From Geminicoccaceae bacterium (GTDB lineage Bacteria > Pseudomonadota > Alphaproteobacteria > Geminicoccales > Geminicoccaceae), in the NCBI GenBank assembly GCA_020446285.1, contig JAGREZ010000134.1, forward strand, positions 1 through 16,725: a DNA stretch of 16,725 nucleotides, written 5' to 3'. Shown piece after piece: positions 6,894 to 14,886 of the stretch. A program made the translations under genes and the position numbers. The notes beneath the pieces were generated by a model. The model worked only from the letters and a program-made list of their open reading frames with translations, had not been told where the DNA came from and ran no database searches. Each line of letters opens with the position of its first letter. The first letter of the stretch is position 1.

Positions 6894-7930
6894 ACATGCG
6901 CGCTGTGGTTTCCGCCGGTGGCGTCAGGTATGACGACTATGTCTCGCGTATGGCCCGGACGATCGGTGAATGCCTGGCGCCCCATCTTGAACGGGGCAAG
7001 CCCTATGCTGTCGCCGATTTTCCGAACTATGCCAATATTGGTGACAACGCCATCTATCTGGGTGCGGCGATGCAGCTCGAGAGCATGTCCGGCCGTGCGC
7101 CAGACTATCTCTGCACGCTGAATACATATCGGCGGGACATCGCAGCGTCGATGCCGACGGGAACGATCTTCCTTCTGGGCGGCGGGAACTTCGGGGACAT
7201 CTGGCTGCGGCACCAGGCGATGCGAGAGGATATCATCGCCTCGTTCCCGCATCACAAAATCGTCCAGTTGCCACAATCCCTGCATTTTACCGGTCGCGAG
7301 AGCATCGAGCGCTGTGCCCGTATCATCGAAGCTCATCCGGACTTCACGCTTCTCGTTCGTGACGAACCCAGCCTCGAACTCGCCCGCCGGTATTTCGATT
7401 GCGAGAGTGCGACTTGTCCGGATACCGCATTCTGCATCGGTCCGTTGAGGCGGCCGGACAGGACCGCGATCCGGGCACTCGCGCTTTTGCGGGATGACAG
7501 AGAGAGCGCCCTCGCCGGCGATATCCGGGGGGCTGTCGCGATGTCGATGCCGGTCGAGGATTGGAAGAAACCTGCCCGCCATGACGCTCCATTCGATCGG
7601 TTGCTGGAACGCCTCTTCAAGCGGCTGGTCATGCTGAGGCCGGTCATGATGAGGAAGATCGGGGAAATCTACAGCGACCGGGCGAACACCTTGCTCGACG
7701 CCGGCATTGCACAGCTCGCTCGTACGGAACGTCTCGTCACGGATCGTTTGCACGGGTTCATCATCGCAACGCTGCTCGGCATTCCCCACATTGTTGCTGA
7801 CAACGCTTACGGCAAGATCTCGCGGTACATTGACTGCTGGGGTTGCAGTGATCTCACGGCACTTGCACCGGATGTCGAGAGCCTGCATTCGTTCCTTGAA
7901 CGGGAAGGACTTCTGCCGCCACCTCTTTGA
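6890..7930 (+). CDS. Polysaccharide pyruvyltransferase-family protein
   Basis: Member of the polysaccharide pyruvyltransferase family (ExoV/CsaB-like), which transfers a pyruvyl group from phosphoenolpyruvate to a sugar, giving a charged ketal on a surface polymer; some members of the fold have other glycan roles. 346 residues. Landmarks are ADFPNYANIGDNAIYLGA (42-59), FLLGGGNFGDIWLRHQ (94-109), KIVQLPQSLHF (123-133), LVRDEPSLELAR (155-166), CPDTAFCIG (176-184) and TDRLHGFIIATLLGIPHI (284-301), the nucleotide-fold half carrying the invariant Arg-Leu-His. GTG 6890 has GGAG 8 nt upstream and overlaps the GT25 stop; ATG 6896, two codons on, is the alternative. It ends facing the PP-loop gene. 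Confidence 0.87.
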   Translation: MNMRAVVSAGGVRYDDYVSRMARTIGECLAPHLERGKPYAVADFPNYANIGDNAIYLGAAMQLESMSGRAPDYLCTLNTYRRDIAASMPTGTIFLLGGGNFGDIWLRHQAMREDIIASFPHHKIVQLPQSLHFTGRESIERCARIIEAHPDFTLLVRDEPSLELARRYFDCESATCPDTAFCIGPLRRPDRTAIRALALLRDDRESALAGDIRGAVAMSMPVEDWKKPARHDAPFDRLLERLFKRLVMLRPVMMRKIGEIYSDRANTLLDAGIAQLARTERLVTDRLHGFIIATLLGIPHIVADNAYGKISRYIDCWGCSDLTALAPDVESLHSFLEREGLLPPPL

Positions 7931-7950
7931 ACAGTGTCAACAGCGTGTCA

Positions 7951-7967
7951 ACCCGCCGGAAGCGGGT
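7951..7967. terminator. Hairpin between convergent genes
   Basis: ACCCGC (7951-7956) and GCGGGT (7962-7967) form a perfect 6-bp stem around CGGAA, in the 48-bp gap between the pyruvyltransferase stop and the PP-loop ATPase stop. No T tract on either strand, so termination activity is only suggested by position. Confidence 0.35.
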
Positions 7968-7978
7968 GATGTTGGCCA

Positions 7979-9070
7979 TCAGTTCGCAAACAGTTTCGAC
8001 AGACGTTTCTTCCATTTCGCTATCTTGCTCCCGGAGCGGGCAGTTCGCTGAAGGAGCGCCCTGATGGCGTCCGCTTCCTCGCGGTCATGCGTCTCGGCAA
8101 GGATATCCTGCCATTGCCTGACGAGTTCGCTCGACACGCCCGACAATGCGTTGATTCGGGGGGCGAGCGGGGATCGTGGAAAGGTCGTGACCTTGTCCAG
8201 TATTCCGGTCGCCTTGAGCTGGGCCGAACTGCGCACACATTTCTCGCATTCGCCGCAATTGAGAGCCGATGAGCGATTTTCCCAGCAAACCTTGAGGGTC
8301 TGATGGGCGATCGGCCAGTCGGCGAATGCGCGTATCTTGTCAAGCCGGCTGACATCCCGCTCGTCATTGACGATCTCGACGGCTGAAGACGACCACAGCC
8401 GGTCGAGGTCCGGATGAGATCCGAATGGCGGTGGCACGTCGGAACTGGCGACGAAGACGCGTTGCACACGTCCTCGCAGGAGATGGGCGACGGCGGCGAG
8501 TGCCGCGATATGGCACTTGTTCCAAGAAACACTCGCAAAGGTCGGATGTGAACGCATGTTCGTGGCGACGAACAGGGGCTGGCATCCTGTCGCATCGGCG
8601 GCGCGGCGAATCGATTCCGCGGAGCGCATGAAGCGGTCGGTATCGTCGAGTGCGATGTCGAATCCGTGGATATTGATCAGATGGCCGAGCGAGGCCCGGT
8701 TGCGCCAGAGTGTGTAGAAGGAATCGACACCACTGGTGAAGAACATGGCATCTCCACCGGCCGCCGGGCGCGTGACCGTCGGGCATCTGATCTCGACGGA
8801 TCGATAGCCCCACCAACTCCCTGCAAGCGCCGCGATTTCAGGCACGGCTGAAAGCAGTTTCGCGTCGACGGGGTCTGCAAGACTGAGAGTCCGGCCGCTC
8901 GCCATGGCTTGAAGCAGGAAGGCGCACAGGAAGGCATCCGCGTTGATCTCGAGTTCATCTTGACTCTCGAACCAGAGGCGCTGTCCGTCGACATTCGCGG
9001 AAACCACCGAACTACCATCTTGGCCGCTTCTTCTCTCGATCCGGCCGATTTCGAGTATGCGATCGCTCAA
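7979..9070 (-). CDS. QueC-like PP-loop ATPase of unknown function, in a glycan locus
   Basis: Cytoplasmic protein of 363 residues that I place in the PP-loop/QueC-like ATP pyrophosphatase fold. FFTSGVDSFYTL (110-121) occupies the PP-loop position; canonical SGGxDS has here become TSGVDS, so the first loop glycine is serine. NIHGFDI, ATNMRSHP, VASSDVPPPFGSHPDLDRLWSS (207-228) and SRLDKIRAFA follow in the order seen in this family. A zinc-knuckle-like C262-x9-C272-x2-C275-x2-C278-x-R (NCGECEKCVRS) closely parallels the QueC zinc site. About 105 extra N-terminal residues distinguish it from QueC (about 230 residues). QueC makes 7-cyano-7-deazaguanine from an ATP-activated acid and ammonia; whether this protein does similar chemistry is unknown. 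TTG 9070 is chosen because GGAAGGA precedes it closely. It converges on the pyruvyltransferase gene, and its neighbours suggest a glycan-related role. Confidence 0.72.
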   Translation of the reverse strand: MSDRILEIGRIERRSGQDGSSVVSANVDGQRLWFESQDELEINADAFLCAFLLQAMASGRTLSLADPVDAKLLSAVPEIAALAGSWWGYRSVEIRCPTVTRPAAGGDAMFFTSGVDSFYTLWRNRASLGHLINIHGFDIALDDTDRFMRSAESIRRAADATGCQPLFVATNMRSHPTFASVSWNKCHIAALAAVAHLLRGRVQRVFVASSDVPPPFGSHPDLDRLWSSSAVEIVNDERDVSRLDKIRAFADWPIAHQTLKVCWENRSSALNCGECEKCVRSSAQLKATGILDKVTTFPRSPLAPRINALSGVSSELVRQWQDILAETHDREEADAIRALLQRTARSGSKIAKWKKRLSKLFAN

Positions 9071-9186
9071 ACGTTCCTTCCGCCTACAGGACTGTGTGGA
9101 TGTCGCTGGAAATATTCATCACATAGACATCGTTGTCCATGTTCGAGGTGAATAATCGCGTGCGGATGGTATTGATCCGGCACCCT

Positions 9187-9207
9187 CGCCGCGGGCTCCT
9201 CGCGGCG
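9187..9207. repeat. GC-rich inverted repeat in the PP-loop/OmpA divergent gap
   Basis: CGCCGCG (9187-9193) and CGCGGCG (9201-9207), a perfect 7-bp stem with a 7-nt loop. No T run on either side. It sits in the 245-bp divergent space between the PP-loop ATPase and the OmpA-type lipoprotein and could be a regulatory palindrome; otherwise no role is visible. Confidence 0.45.
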
Positions 9208-9252
9208 CAATCCGGTCGGGAGTGCGAAGATAACAACGGTATCACCGGCTCT

Positions 9253-9281
9253 TTGTTTTTTATTCAGGAAGTCGGTAGTAC
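9253..9281 (+). promoter_or_regulatory. Putative promoter of the OmpA-domain lipoprotein
   Basis: TTGTTT (9253-9258), 17-nt spacer, TAGTAC (9276-9281). Start near 9288 would give a leader of about 28 nt. The local stretch around 9250-9264 is unusually AT-rich for the window (TTTGTTTTTTATTC). Confidence 0.35.
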
Positions 9282-9315
9282 AAGGGCTCATGGATGATCA
9301 CGGCTGGAGTGTTTC

Positions 9316-10017
9316 ATGCGTCGTACCGCTTTTCGATCCCTGGCTGCCGTCTCGCTGACCGCGCTGTCCCTCGCCGCCTGCCAGAATTCTTCCGGCGAAC
9401 CCGGAATCGAGAAGGGAACCGGTACGGGCGCTGCCGCCGGTGCCGTTCTCGGTGGCGTGCTCGGCGCGGTGCTCGACAAGAACGATGTGCGCGGCGTTGC
9501 GCTCGGCGGTGCGGTGGGTGCCGCCGCCGGTGCAGCCATCGGCAACATCTTCGACCGTCAGCAGAAGGACCTGGAGGATACGCTCGAGAAGGAGCGGGCG
9601 AACAATGAGATCGAGATCGAGCGCGTACGCGATGATCTGCTCAAGATCAATCTCGCCAACGAGGTTTCGTTCGAGACCGACAGTGCCGATCTCAATCCGG
9701 CCTTCGAGCCCAGCATCGCCAAGCTCGCCGATGTTCTCGCCAAGTACAACGAGACCGAGGCGACCATCGTCGGCTACACCGATTCGACCGGCTCCGAGGC
9801 CTACAATCAGCAACTCAGCGAACGTCGTGCCTGGGCGGTGCGGGATGCGCTCGAACGCGACGGCGTGCCTGCCTACCGGCTTGTCGCCGAGGGACGGGGC
9901 GAAAGCAGTCCGCGCGCCGACAATTCCACGGTACGCGGCCGCCAGCTGAACCGCCGGGTGGAGATCCTCGTGCATCCGACCGACACACCGCCGGCGCCTG
10001 CCGCGCCTTCGTCATAG
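9316..10017 (+). CDS. OmpA-domain outer-membrane lipoprotein (YiaD-like)
   Basis: Probable outer-membrane lipoprotein of 233 residues that anchors the envelope to peptidoglycan. A signal peptide with lipobox LSLAAC puts the lipidated cysteine at residue 22. Next comes a glycine-zipper segment (about 35-79: [17 protein letters not shown] and [17 protein letters not shown]), like other YiaD/Pal-type lipoproteins. A charged helical linker follows (80-110). The OmpA C-terminal domain (about 115-222) has the peptidoglycan-binding residues in [20 protein letters not shown] (153-172; D156) and [10 protein letters not shown] (208-217; R214). The tail is Pro/Ala-rich. ATG 9316 has GGAG 6 nt upstream. 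It has no operon partner: 100 bp separate it from glpK. General envelope stability is the likely role; a link to the adjacent glycan genes is possible but unproven. Confidence 0.9.
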   Translation: MRRTAFRSLAAVSLTALSLAACQNSSGEPGIEKGTGTGAAAGAVLGGVLGAVLDKNDVRGVALGGAVGAAAGAAIGNIFDRQQKDLEDTLEKERANNEIEIERVRDDLLKINLANEVSFETDSADLNPAFEPSIAKLADVLAKYNETEATIVGYTDSTGSEAYNQQLSERRAWAVRDALERDGVPAYRLVAEGRGESSPRADNSTVRGRQLNRRVEILVHPTDTPPAPAAPSS

Positions 10018-10054
10018 CCTCCGGGCCCGGGAGCCGGGCGCGCGCACGCAGATC

Positions 10055-10082
10055 TTGAAGTCGTCGCTGCCTCGTCTAACCT
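10055..10082 (+). promoter_or_regulatory. Weak putative promoter of glpK
   Basis: TTGAAG (10055-10060), 16-nt spacer, TAACCT (10077-10082), with a start near 10089 and a short leader to ATG 10118. The match is modest. No clear palindromic GlpR operator is visible beside it. Confidence 0.25.
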
Positions 10083-10117
10083 GCGCCGTACAGGCGGATT
10101 GCAGGGGGGAGGCGGCG

Positions 10118-11641
10118 ATGGCTTCGAGTTGCATACTCGCGATCGATCAGGGAACGACCAGCAGCCGGGCCATCCTGTTCGACCGCTCGGGCGCGGCTGT
10201 CGCATCGGCCCAACGTGAACTCGAACAGCACTATCCGGCCGACGGCTGGGTCGAGCACGATCCGGACGTGATCTGGAACGATGTCGTCCAGGTCTGCCGC
10301 GAGGCGATCGCCCATGCCGGCGAGACTGCCGGTATTGTTGTCGGCGACATCGCGACGATCGGCATCACCAACCAGCGCGAGACGGCGGTGGTGTGGGACC
10401 GATCCACCGGCAGACCGGTGCACAGGGCCATCGTCTGGCAGGACCGGCGCACGGCACCTCTTTGCCGGCGTCTTGTCGCCGACGGCCTCGAGACGGCCAT
10501 TCGCGAGCGGACCGGTCTTGTCGTGGACGCCTATTTCTCGGCAACCAAGATCGCCTGGATCCTCGACAATGTCGAAGGCGTGCGGGCGCGCGCCGAACGT
10601 GGCGAGCTTGCCTTCGGTACCATTGATTCATTCCTTCTCTGGAAACTCACCGGCGGCCGGGTCCATGCGACGGATGCCTCCAATGCCGCTCGCACCATGA
10701 TCTTCGACATCGCCCGACAGGACTGGGACGATGAACTGCTCGCCGCCCTTCGCATTCCGCGCGCGATGCTGCCCGTGGTGTGCGACAATGCCTGCACGTT
10801 CGGCGAATGCGATCCGGAATTGTTTGGCGCGCCGCTTTCGATCAACGGCATGGCCGGCGATCAGCAGGCGGCAACGGTGGGACAGGCCTGCTTTCAGCCG
10901 GGCATGCTCAAGAGCACCTACGGAACCGGTTGTTTCGCACTGCTCAATACCGGCGGGCATCTCGTGCCCTCGCGCAACCGGCTGCTCTCGACCATCGCCT
11001 ACAGGATCGGGGGCAGGACTACCTATGCCATCGAAGGCAGCATCTTCGTCGCTGGTGCTGCCGTGCAGTGGATCCGTGACGGGCTGAAGGCGGTGCGTCA
11101 TGCGAGCGAGACGGAGGCCCTTGCGCGCTCGGTCGAGGATTCGCATGGTGTCTATCTCGTGCCGGCCTTCACCGGCCTTGGTGCGCCATGGTGGGATCCG
11201 GATGCGCGTGGCGCGATCTTCGGCCTGACCCGCGACAGCTCGCTCGCCCATATCGTCCATGCCACGCTCGAATCGGTCGGTTACCAGACCGCCGATCTCA
11301 TCCGCGCCATGAGCGACGATGTCGACGGGGCGGGTGCTGGTGGCCTGCCGGCGACGCTGCGCGTCGATGGCGGCATGGTCGCCAATGACTGGGTGTGTCA
11401 ATCGCTCGCGGATATTCTCGGCATGCCGGTCGATCGGCCGGAAGTGATCGAGACCACGGCGCTCGGCGCCGCCTATCTCGCCGGCCTCGATGTCGGCCTT
11501 TTCACTGGCCTCGACGATATCTCCGATGCCTGGCGCCTGCAGCACCGCTTCGAGCCGGTCATGGATGTGGCCACCCGCAAGCGCAAACTCGATGGCTGGG
11601 CGGCTGCGGTGAACCGCGTGCGCACCGGGAACGGGTCGTGA
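10118..11641 (+). CDS. glpK: Glycerol kinase
   Basis: Phosphorylates glycerol to sn-glycerol 3-phosphate with ATP, the committing step of glycerol use; cytoplasmic. 507 residues, close to the roughly 500 usual. FGGY-kinase landmarks: phosphate-binding [10 protein letters not shown] at 10-19, ITNQRET at 83-89, the glycerol-binding WQDRR at 107-111, catalytic-base D248 in [31 protein letters not shown] at 351-370 and [20 protein letters not shown] at 415-434. The frame extends upstream, but ATG 10118 gives the standard N-terminus and has a strong GGGAGG ribosome binding site 5 nt away. A DeoR/GlpR repressor gene follows with little space, so glpK, glpR and probably the HIT gene form one operon. 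Neither glpD nor glpF is in the window. Confidence 0.96.
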   Translation: MASSCILAIDQGTTSSRAILFDRSGAAVASAQRELEQHYPADGWVEHDPDVIWNDVVQVCREAIAHAGETAGIVVGDIATIGITNQRETAVVWDRSTGRPVHRAIVWQDRRTAPLCRRLVADGLETAIRERTGLVVDAYFSATKIAWILDNVEGVRARAERGELAFGTIDSFLLWKLTGGRVHATDASNAARTMIFDIARQDWDDELLAALRIPRAMLPVVCDNACTFGECDPELFGAPLSINGMAGDQQAATVGQACFQPGMLKSTYGTGCFALLNTGGHLVPSRNRLLSTIAYRIGGRTTYAIEGSIFVAGAAVQWIRDGLKAVRHASETEALARSVEDSHGVYLVPAFTGLGAPWWDPDARGAIFGLTRDSSLAHIVHATLESVGYQTADLIRAMSDDVDGAGAGGLPATLRVDGGMVANDWVCQSLADILGMPVDRPEVIETTALGAAYLAGLDVGLFTGLDDISDAWRLQHRFEPVMDVATRKRKLDGWAAAVNRVRTGNGS

Positions 11642-11681
11642 GATGGCCGCGCATGACAGGACGTGCAAGGATGGATGCGCC

Positions 11682-12503
11682 ATGACCGGCATGGCCGGAC
11701 GTCGCGGACAGATCATCGATCTCGTGCGGCGTCAGGGTTTCATGACCATCGAGGCGCTTGCCCAACAGTTCGGCGTGACGCCGCAGACCGTGCGCAGGGA
11801 CATCAACGAGCTTGCCGACGAGGGACTGGTGCAGCGGTTCCATGGCGGCGCGGGGCTGCCTTCGAGTACCGAAAACATCGCCTATTCGAACCGTCAGGTG
11901 ATGAATCTCGACGCCAAGCGCAAGATCGCCGCCGAAGTCGCCGCGAGCGTCACCGATCACAGCTCGCTCTGCATCAATATCGGCACGACTGCGGAAGAGG
12001 TCGCAAGGGCCCTTCTCGATCACAAGGGCCTGTCGGTACTCACCAACAATCTTCACGTTGCGTCACTCATGGCCGGCAACGAGGATTTTCACGTCGTGGT
12101 CGCGGGCGGTCTCGTGCGCGCGCGCGATCGCGGCATCGTCGGCGAGGCGACGATTGACCTCATACGCCAGTTCAGGGTGGATATCGCCATCGTCGGGATA
12201 AGCGCCATCGACCTCGACGGGACGCTGCTCGATTACGACTATCGCGAGGTGCGGGTAGCGCAGGCTATCGTCGAGCATGCGCGGAAGGTCTATCTCGCCG
12301 CCGATGCCAGCAAGATCGGTCGCCGGGCGATGGCGCGCATGGGCCATCTCGAACAGATCGATATTCTGTTCACGGACAGACCGCCGCCCGAGGAACTCTG
12401 CCGGGTCATGGAAAATGTGGGAACCGAGCTCCGGGTTGCCGATGAAGCTGTCGGCGGCGATGGCGGGCCTGGAGATGCCGAAGCCGGGGAACTTGAGGAA
12501 TGA
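11682..12503 (+). CDS. glpR: DeoR-family glycerol-3-phosphate regulon repressor
   Basis: DNA-binding repressor probably released by glycerol 3-phosphate and controlling glpK and related genes. From ATG 11682 it has 273 residues. The DeoR helix-turn-helix covers about 7-58 (IIDLVRRQGFMTIEALAQQF then GVTPQTVRRDINELADEGLV, RFHGGA). The DeoR sugar-phosphate sensor domain follows with INIGTTAEEVARAL (99-111), LTNNLHVA, VVVAGG, the ISAIDLDG turn (173-180) and LAADASKIGRRA (205-216). ATG 11643, two bases after the glpK stop, would add 13 residues, and ATG 11691 would remove 3; I prefer 11682 because family members start just before the helix-turn-helix, but the choice is uncertain. The C-terminus is an acidic Gly/Glu tail overlapping the HIT gene by four bases. 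Naming it GlpR rests on its position beside glpK. Confidence 0.87.
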   Translation: MTGMAGRRGQIIDLVRRQGFMTIEALAQQFGVTPQTVRRDINELADEGLVQRFHGGAGLPSSTENIAYSNRQVMNLDAKRKIAAEVAASVTDHSSLCINIGTTAEEVARALLDHKGLSVLTNNLHVASLMAGNEDFHVVVAGGLVRARDRGIVGEATIDLIRQFRVDIAIVGISAIDLDGTLLDYDYREVRVAQAIVEHARKVYLAADASKIGRRAMARMGHLEQIDILFTDRPPPEELCRVMENVGTELRVADEAVGGDGGPGDAEAGELEE

Positions 12504-12934
12504 GCGAATTCGCCATCGACCGGCGGCTTCTCGACGGCAGCGATGCGCTGCTCGACTGGCCGCTCAGCCATGTCCGGCTCAAGGATGATTCACGCTGGCA
12601 CTGGCTCCTGCTGATCCCGCGCATCGACGGCCTGCGCGACTATGGCGATCTCGACGCTGCGCAGTTTATGCGATTGATGTGCGAGATCCGCGAGGCCGAT
12701 CGCGTGCTCGCCGGAATCGCCCGGCCACACAAGCGCAATGTGGCGATGATCGGCAATGTGGTGGCCCAGATGCACATCCATGTCGTCGGACGCGAAGAGG
12801 GTGACGCCGCGTGGCCACAGCCCGTCTGGTGTGCCGGTCATGGCAAACCGAGGACTGCCGGCGAACGGGACCGGTTGTGCGAGACTTACCGGGACCGCCT
12901 TTCGGGGATCGCCTGGCGGGAGCACGGCCTTTGA
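12500..12934 (+). CDS. HIT-domain nucleotide hydrolase/transferase-like protein
   Basis: Small cytoplasmic protein of 144 residues with a histidine-triad (HIT) domain. The family hydrolyses or transfers nucleotide phosphates such as AMP-lysine or dinucleoside polyphosphates; the substrate here is unknown. The fold is recognisable from WHWLLLIPRIDGLRD (33-47), the phosphate loop RNVAMIGNVVAQMHIHVVGR (79-98) and DAAWPQPVW (102-110), typical of the proteobacterial DiadenosineP-hydrolase-like HIT group. The triad reads H92-I-H94-V-V, so the two central His are kept while the third position of the classical HxHxH is Val. ATG 12500 overlaps the upstream repressor stop (ATGA), suggesting coupled translation; the nearest ribosome binding sequence is GGGGA 9 nt upstream. 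Its place behind glpK-glpR may be operon hitchhiking. Confidence 0.85.
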   Translation: MSEFAIDRRLLDGSDALLDWPLSHVRLKDDSRWHWLLLIPRIDGLRDYGDLDAAQFMRLMCEIREADRVLAGIARPHKRNVAMIGNVVAQMHIHVVGREEGDAAWPQPVWCAGHGKPRTAGERDRLCETYRDRLSGIAWREHGL

Positions 12935-13051
12935 AAATGGACCCGAAGCAATTCATGCGCATGGCCCGGCCGTTTCCATGGTTGCATCGCGCATGATGAA
13001 CAGGTCCCGTGGCTCCGGCGGGATTGGGAAACGGATCCGGGGAGACATGTC

Positions 13052-13837
13052 TTGAAATCAATGCAGCTGAACACGCGTCGGTTCGGGGGTGGCGAACCTG
13101 TTCTGATCCTGCATGGGTTGCTCGGTTCCGGGCGGAACTGGCAGGCGATCAGCAAGGCGCTCGCGAGCGATGTCGAGGTGTTCGCGATTGATCTGCGCAA
13201 TCATGGGGGTTCACCGTGGTCGGATGAGATGACCTATCCGGCCATGGCGGGCGATATTCTGCGCCTGCTGGACGATTTCGGCATCGGGCAGGCGACGCTT
13301 GTGGGGCACAGCATGGGCGGCAAGGTGGCGATGTGCGCGGCGCTGGCATATCCTGACCGTATCAGGCGGCTTGGCGTTGTCGACATTGCTCCGGTGGCCT
13401 ACGATCACGGCCACGGGTTTCAGGCCTATCTCGAGACCATGCTCTCGCTCGATCTGGCCTCGATGAGCCGCCGTGGGGATGTCGAGGCGGGCCTTGCCGC
13501 GACCATTCCCGAGGCACCGATCCGCGCCTTTCTCGCGCAGAATTCGTCGCCGGGCGAGGCAGGCCTCGTCTGGCGCTCCAATCTCCGGGTGTTACTCGAC
13601 GGCCTGCCTGCCATCACCGGCTGGCCGGAGCCGGTCGCAGGGGCCGTCTATGAGGGACCGACGCTGTTTCTTCGCGGCGGCGCTTCGGGCTATGTCCGGG
13701 ATTCCGCGATGGGAGAAATCCGCCATTTGTTCCCCGATTCGGACCTCGAGACGATCGACGGCGTTGGCCACTGGGTGCATGCCGAGGCGCCCCGGGCGAC
13801 GATCGAGGCGTTGCGCCGGCTTCTTGCGCGGGATTGA
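13052..13837 (+). CDS. Alpha/beta-hydrolase, YbfF-like esterase
   Basis: Cytoplasmic serine hydrolase of 261 residues, closest in pattern to the YbfF acyl esterases. The oxyanion segment LHGLLGSGRNW (20-30) and IDLRNHGGS (46-54) precede the nucleophile elbow VGHSMGGK (84-91) with Ser87. D111 in VVDIAPVAY is the likely acid, as in YbfF-type enzymes, and His240 in GVGHWVHAEAP is the base. LFLRGGASGYV (205-215), where many hydrolases place their acid, carries Ser instead, which is normal for this subgroup. TTG 13052 is preferred, with GGGGAG 7 nt upstream; ATG 13061 would lose only three residues but has poor spacing. The natural ester is unknown. It ends 12 bp from the convergent dusA stop, and no terminator is visible in that gap. 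Confidence 0.88.
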   Translation: MKSMQLNTRRFGGGEPVLILHGLLGSGRNWQAISKALASDVEVFAIDLRNHGGSPWSDEMTYPAMAGDILRLLDDFGIGQATLVGHSMGGKVAMCAALAYPDRIRRLGVVDIAPVAYDHGHGFQAYLETMLSLDLASMSRRGDVEAGLAATIPEAPIRAFLAQNSSPGEAGLVWRSNLRVLLDGLPAITGWPEPVAGAVYEGPTLFLRGGASGYVRDSAMGEIRHLFPDSDLETIDGVGHWVHAEAPRATIEALRRLLARD

Positions 13838-13849
13838 CGACCGTCCGGA

Positions 13850-14881
13850 TCAGGCAGTCTCGGTTCCTTCGACATGCTCGGGCATGCGGATGCAGGCTGC
13901 GGCCTCGCGCAGGAGGGCGGATGTGGCGGTCGGGTCATGCATGGCTCCGCCGAGGGTGCGTCGCCACGCGCGGGCACCGGGCATTCCGTTGAAGAGTCCG
14001 AGCATGTGCCGGGCGATGGCGCGAAGGGGTGTGCCCTGCCGTGCCGCCTCGCATTCGGCATAGGCGGCCATCCGATCGACGATATGGTGAGGATCGGGCG
14101 GTGATGCCTGCGGCTGTTGTGGCATCAACACACGCTCGAAGGCGGCGAGGGCGAGCGGATCCTGATAGGCCGCGCGCCCGATCATGATGCCATCGAGACC
14201 CTGTGCGAGCCGCGCCGCCTGGGTTGGATCGGTGATGCCTCCATTGATGTGAATGGAAAGATCGCCGCGCCGCTGCTTGAGTGCATGGACGATATCGTGG
14301 CGGAGTGGAGGGATCTCGCGGTTTTCTTTCGGGCTGAGACCTTTCAGCCAGGCGGCGCGGGCGTGAATGTAGAACGTTTGCACGCCGCGCTCGGCGCTGC
14401 GGTCGACCAGCTCGTCGAGCATGGCCGGAACGGGGCCGTCATCGATGGCGATGCGAGTCTTGACGGTGACCGGCACCTCGCTTGCGTCGAGCATCGCGGC
14501 GACGAGATCGGCGACCAGCGCCGGCTCGGCCATCAAACATGCGCCGAAACGCCCGCTCTGCACCCGATCCGACGGACAGCCGACATTGAGATTGATGGCA
14601 TCGTAGCCGAACGGGCGTGCCAGCCGGACGGCTTTCGCGAGTTCCCGCGGATCCGATCCGCCGAGCTGCAGGGCAAGCGGATGCTCGCTTTCATCATGCC
14701 CGAGGAAACGCTGGCGGTCGCCGTGCATGATGGCGCCAGTGGAGATCATCTCGGTGTGCAGCAATGTGCGCGGTGCAATGAGCCTGTGAAAATAGCGGCA
14801 GTGCCGGTCGGTCCAGTCGATCATGGGCGCTACGGACAGGCGGGCGACGCTTGGAATGCCGCTATTCTTTTTATCAGCCAT
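13850..14881 (-). CDS. dusA: tRNA-dihydrouridine synthase A
   Basis: FMN-dependent enzyme that reduces uridines in the D-loop of tRNA to dihydrouridine with NADPH. 343 residues, normal length. The TIM-barrel core shows VAPMIDWTDRHCRYFHR (17-33), LLHTEM (40-45), LQLGGSDP (71-78), the active-site region INLNVGCPSDRVQSGRFGAC (96-115; C102), VTVKTRIAIDD (138-148), IHARAAWLKGLSPKENR (172-188) and the FMN-phosphate-binding HINGGI and IMIGRAA segments. The GLSPKENREIPPL block and the RVQSGRFGA form are typical of DusA rather than DusB or DusC. The frame runs on upstream, but ATG 14881 gives the family N-terminus and has AAGGGAG 5 nt upstream. Confidence 0.95.
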   Translation of the reverse strand: MADKKNSGIPSVARLSVAPMIDWTDRHCRYFHRLIAPRTLLHTEMISTGAIMHGDRQRFLGHDESEHPLALQLGGSDPRELAKAVRLARPFGYDAINLNVGCPSDRVQSGRFGACLMAEPALVADLVAAMLDASEVPVTVKTRIAIDDGPVPAMLDELVDRSAERGVQTFYIHARAAWLKGLSPKENREIPPLRHDIVHALKQRRGDLSIHINGGITDPTQAARLAQGLDGIMIGRAAYQDPLALAAFERVLMPQQPQASPPDPHHIVDRMAAYAECEAARQGTPLRAIARHMLGLFNGMPGARAWRRTLGGAMHDPTATSALLREAAACIRMPEHVEGTETA

Positions 14882-14886
14882 TGAAT

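Noticed and set aside
6677..7888. A 403-codon open frame on the minus strand opposite the pyruvyltransferase
   Set aside because: Antisense shadow; composition is typical of such frames and no motif is visible.
9071..9315. Right-border repeat of the tRNA-Pro 3' end (attachment site) for the glycan island
   Set aside because: Searched by eye for pieces of the T arm and acceptor stem; none found, so no attachment site is claimed.
10628..11716. A 362-codon minus-strand frame opposite glpK
   Set aside because: The sense strand carries a complete glycerol kinase; antisense frame has no family features.
12937..12996. Short plus-strand frame (MDPKQFMRMARPFPWLHRA) between the HIT and hydrolase genes
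   Set aside because: No ribosome binding site at suitable spacing and no similarity; too short to support.
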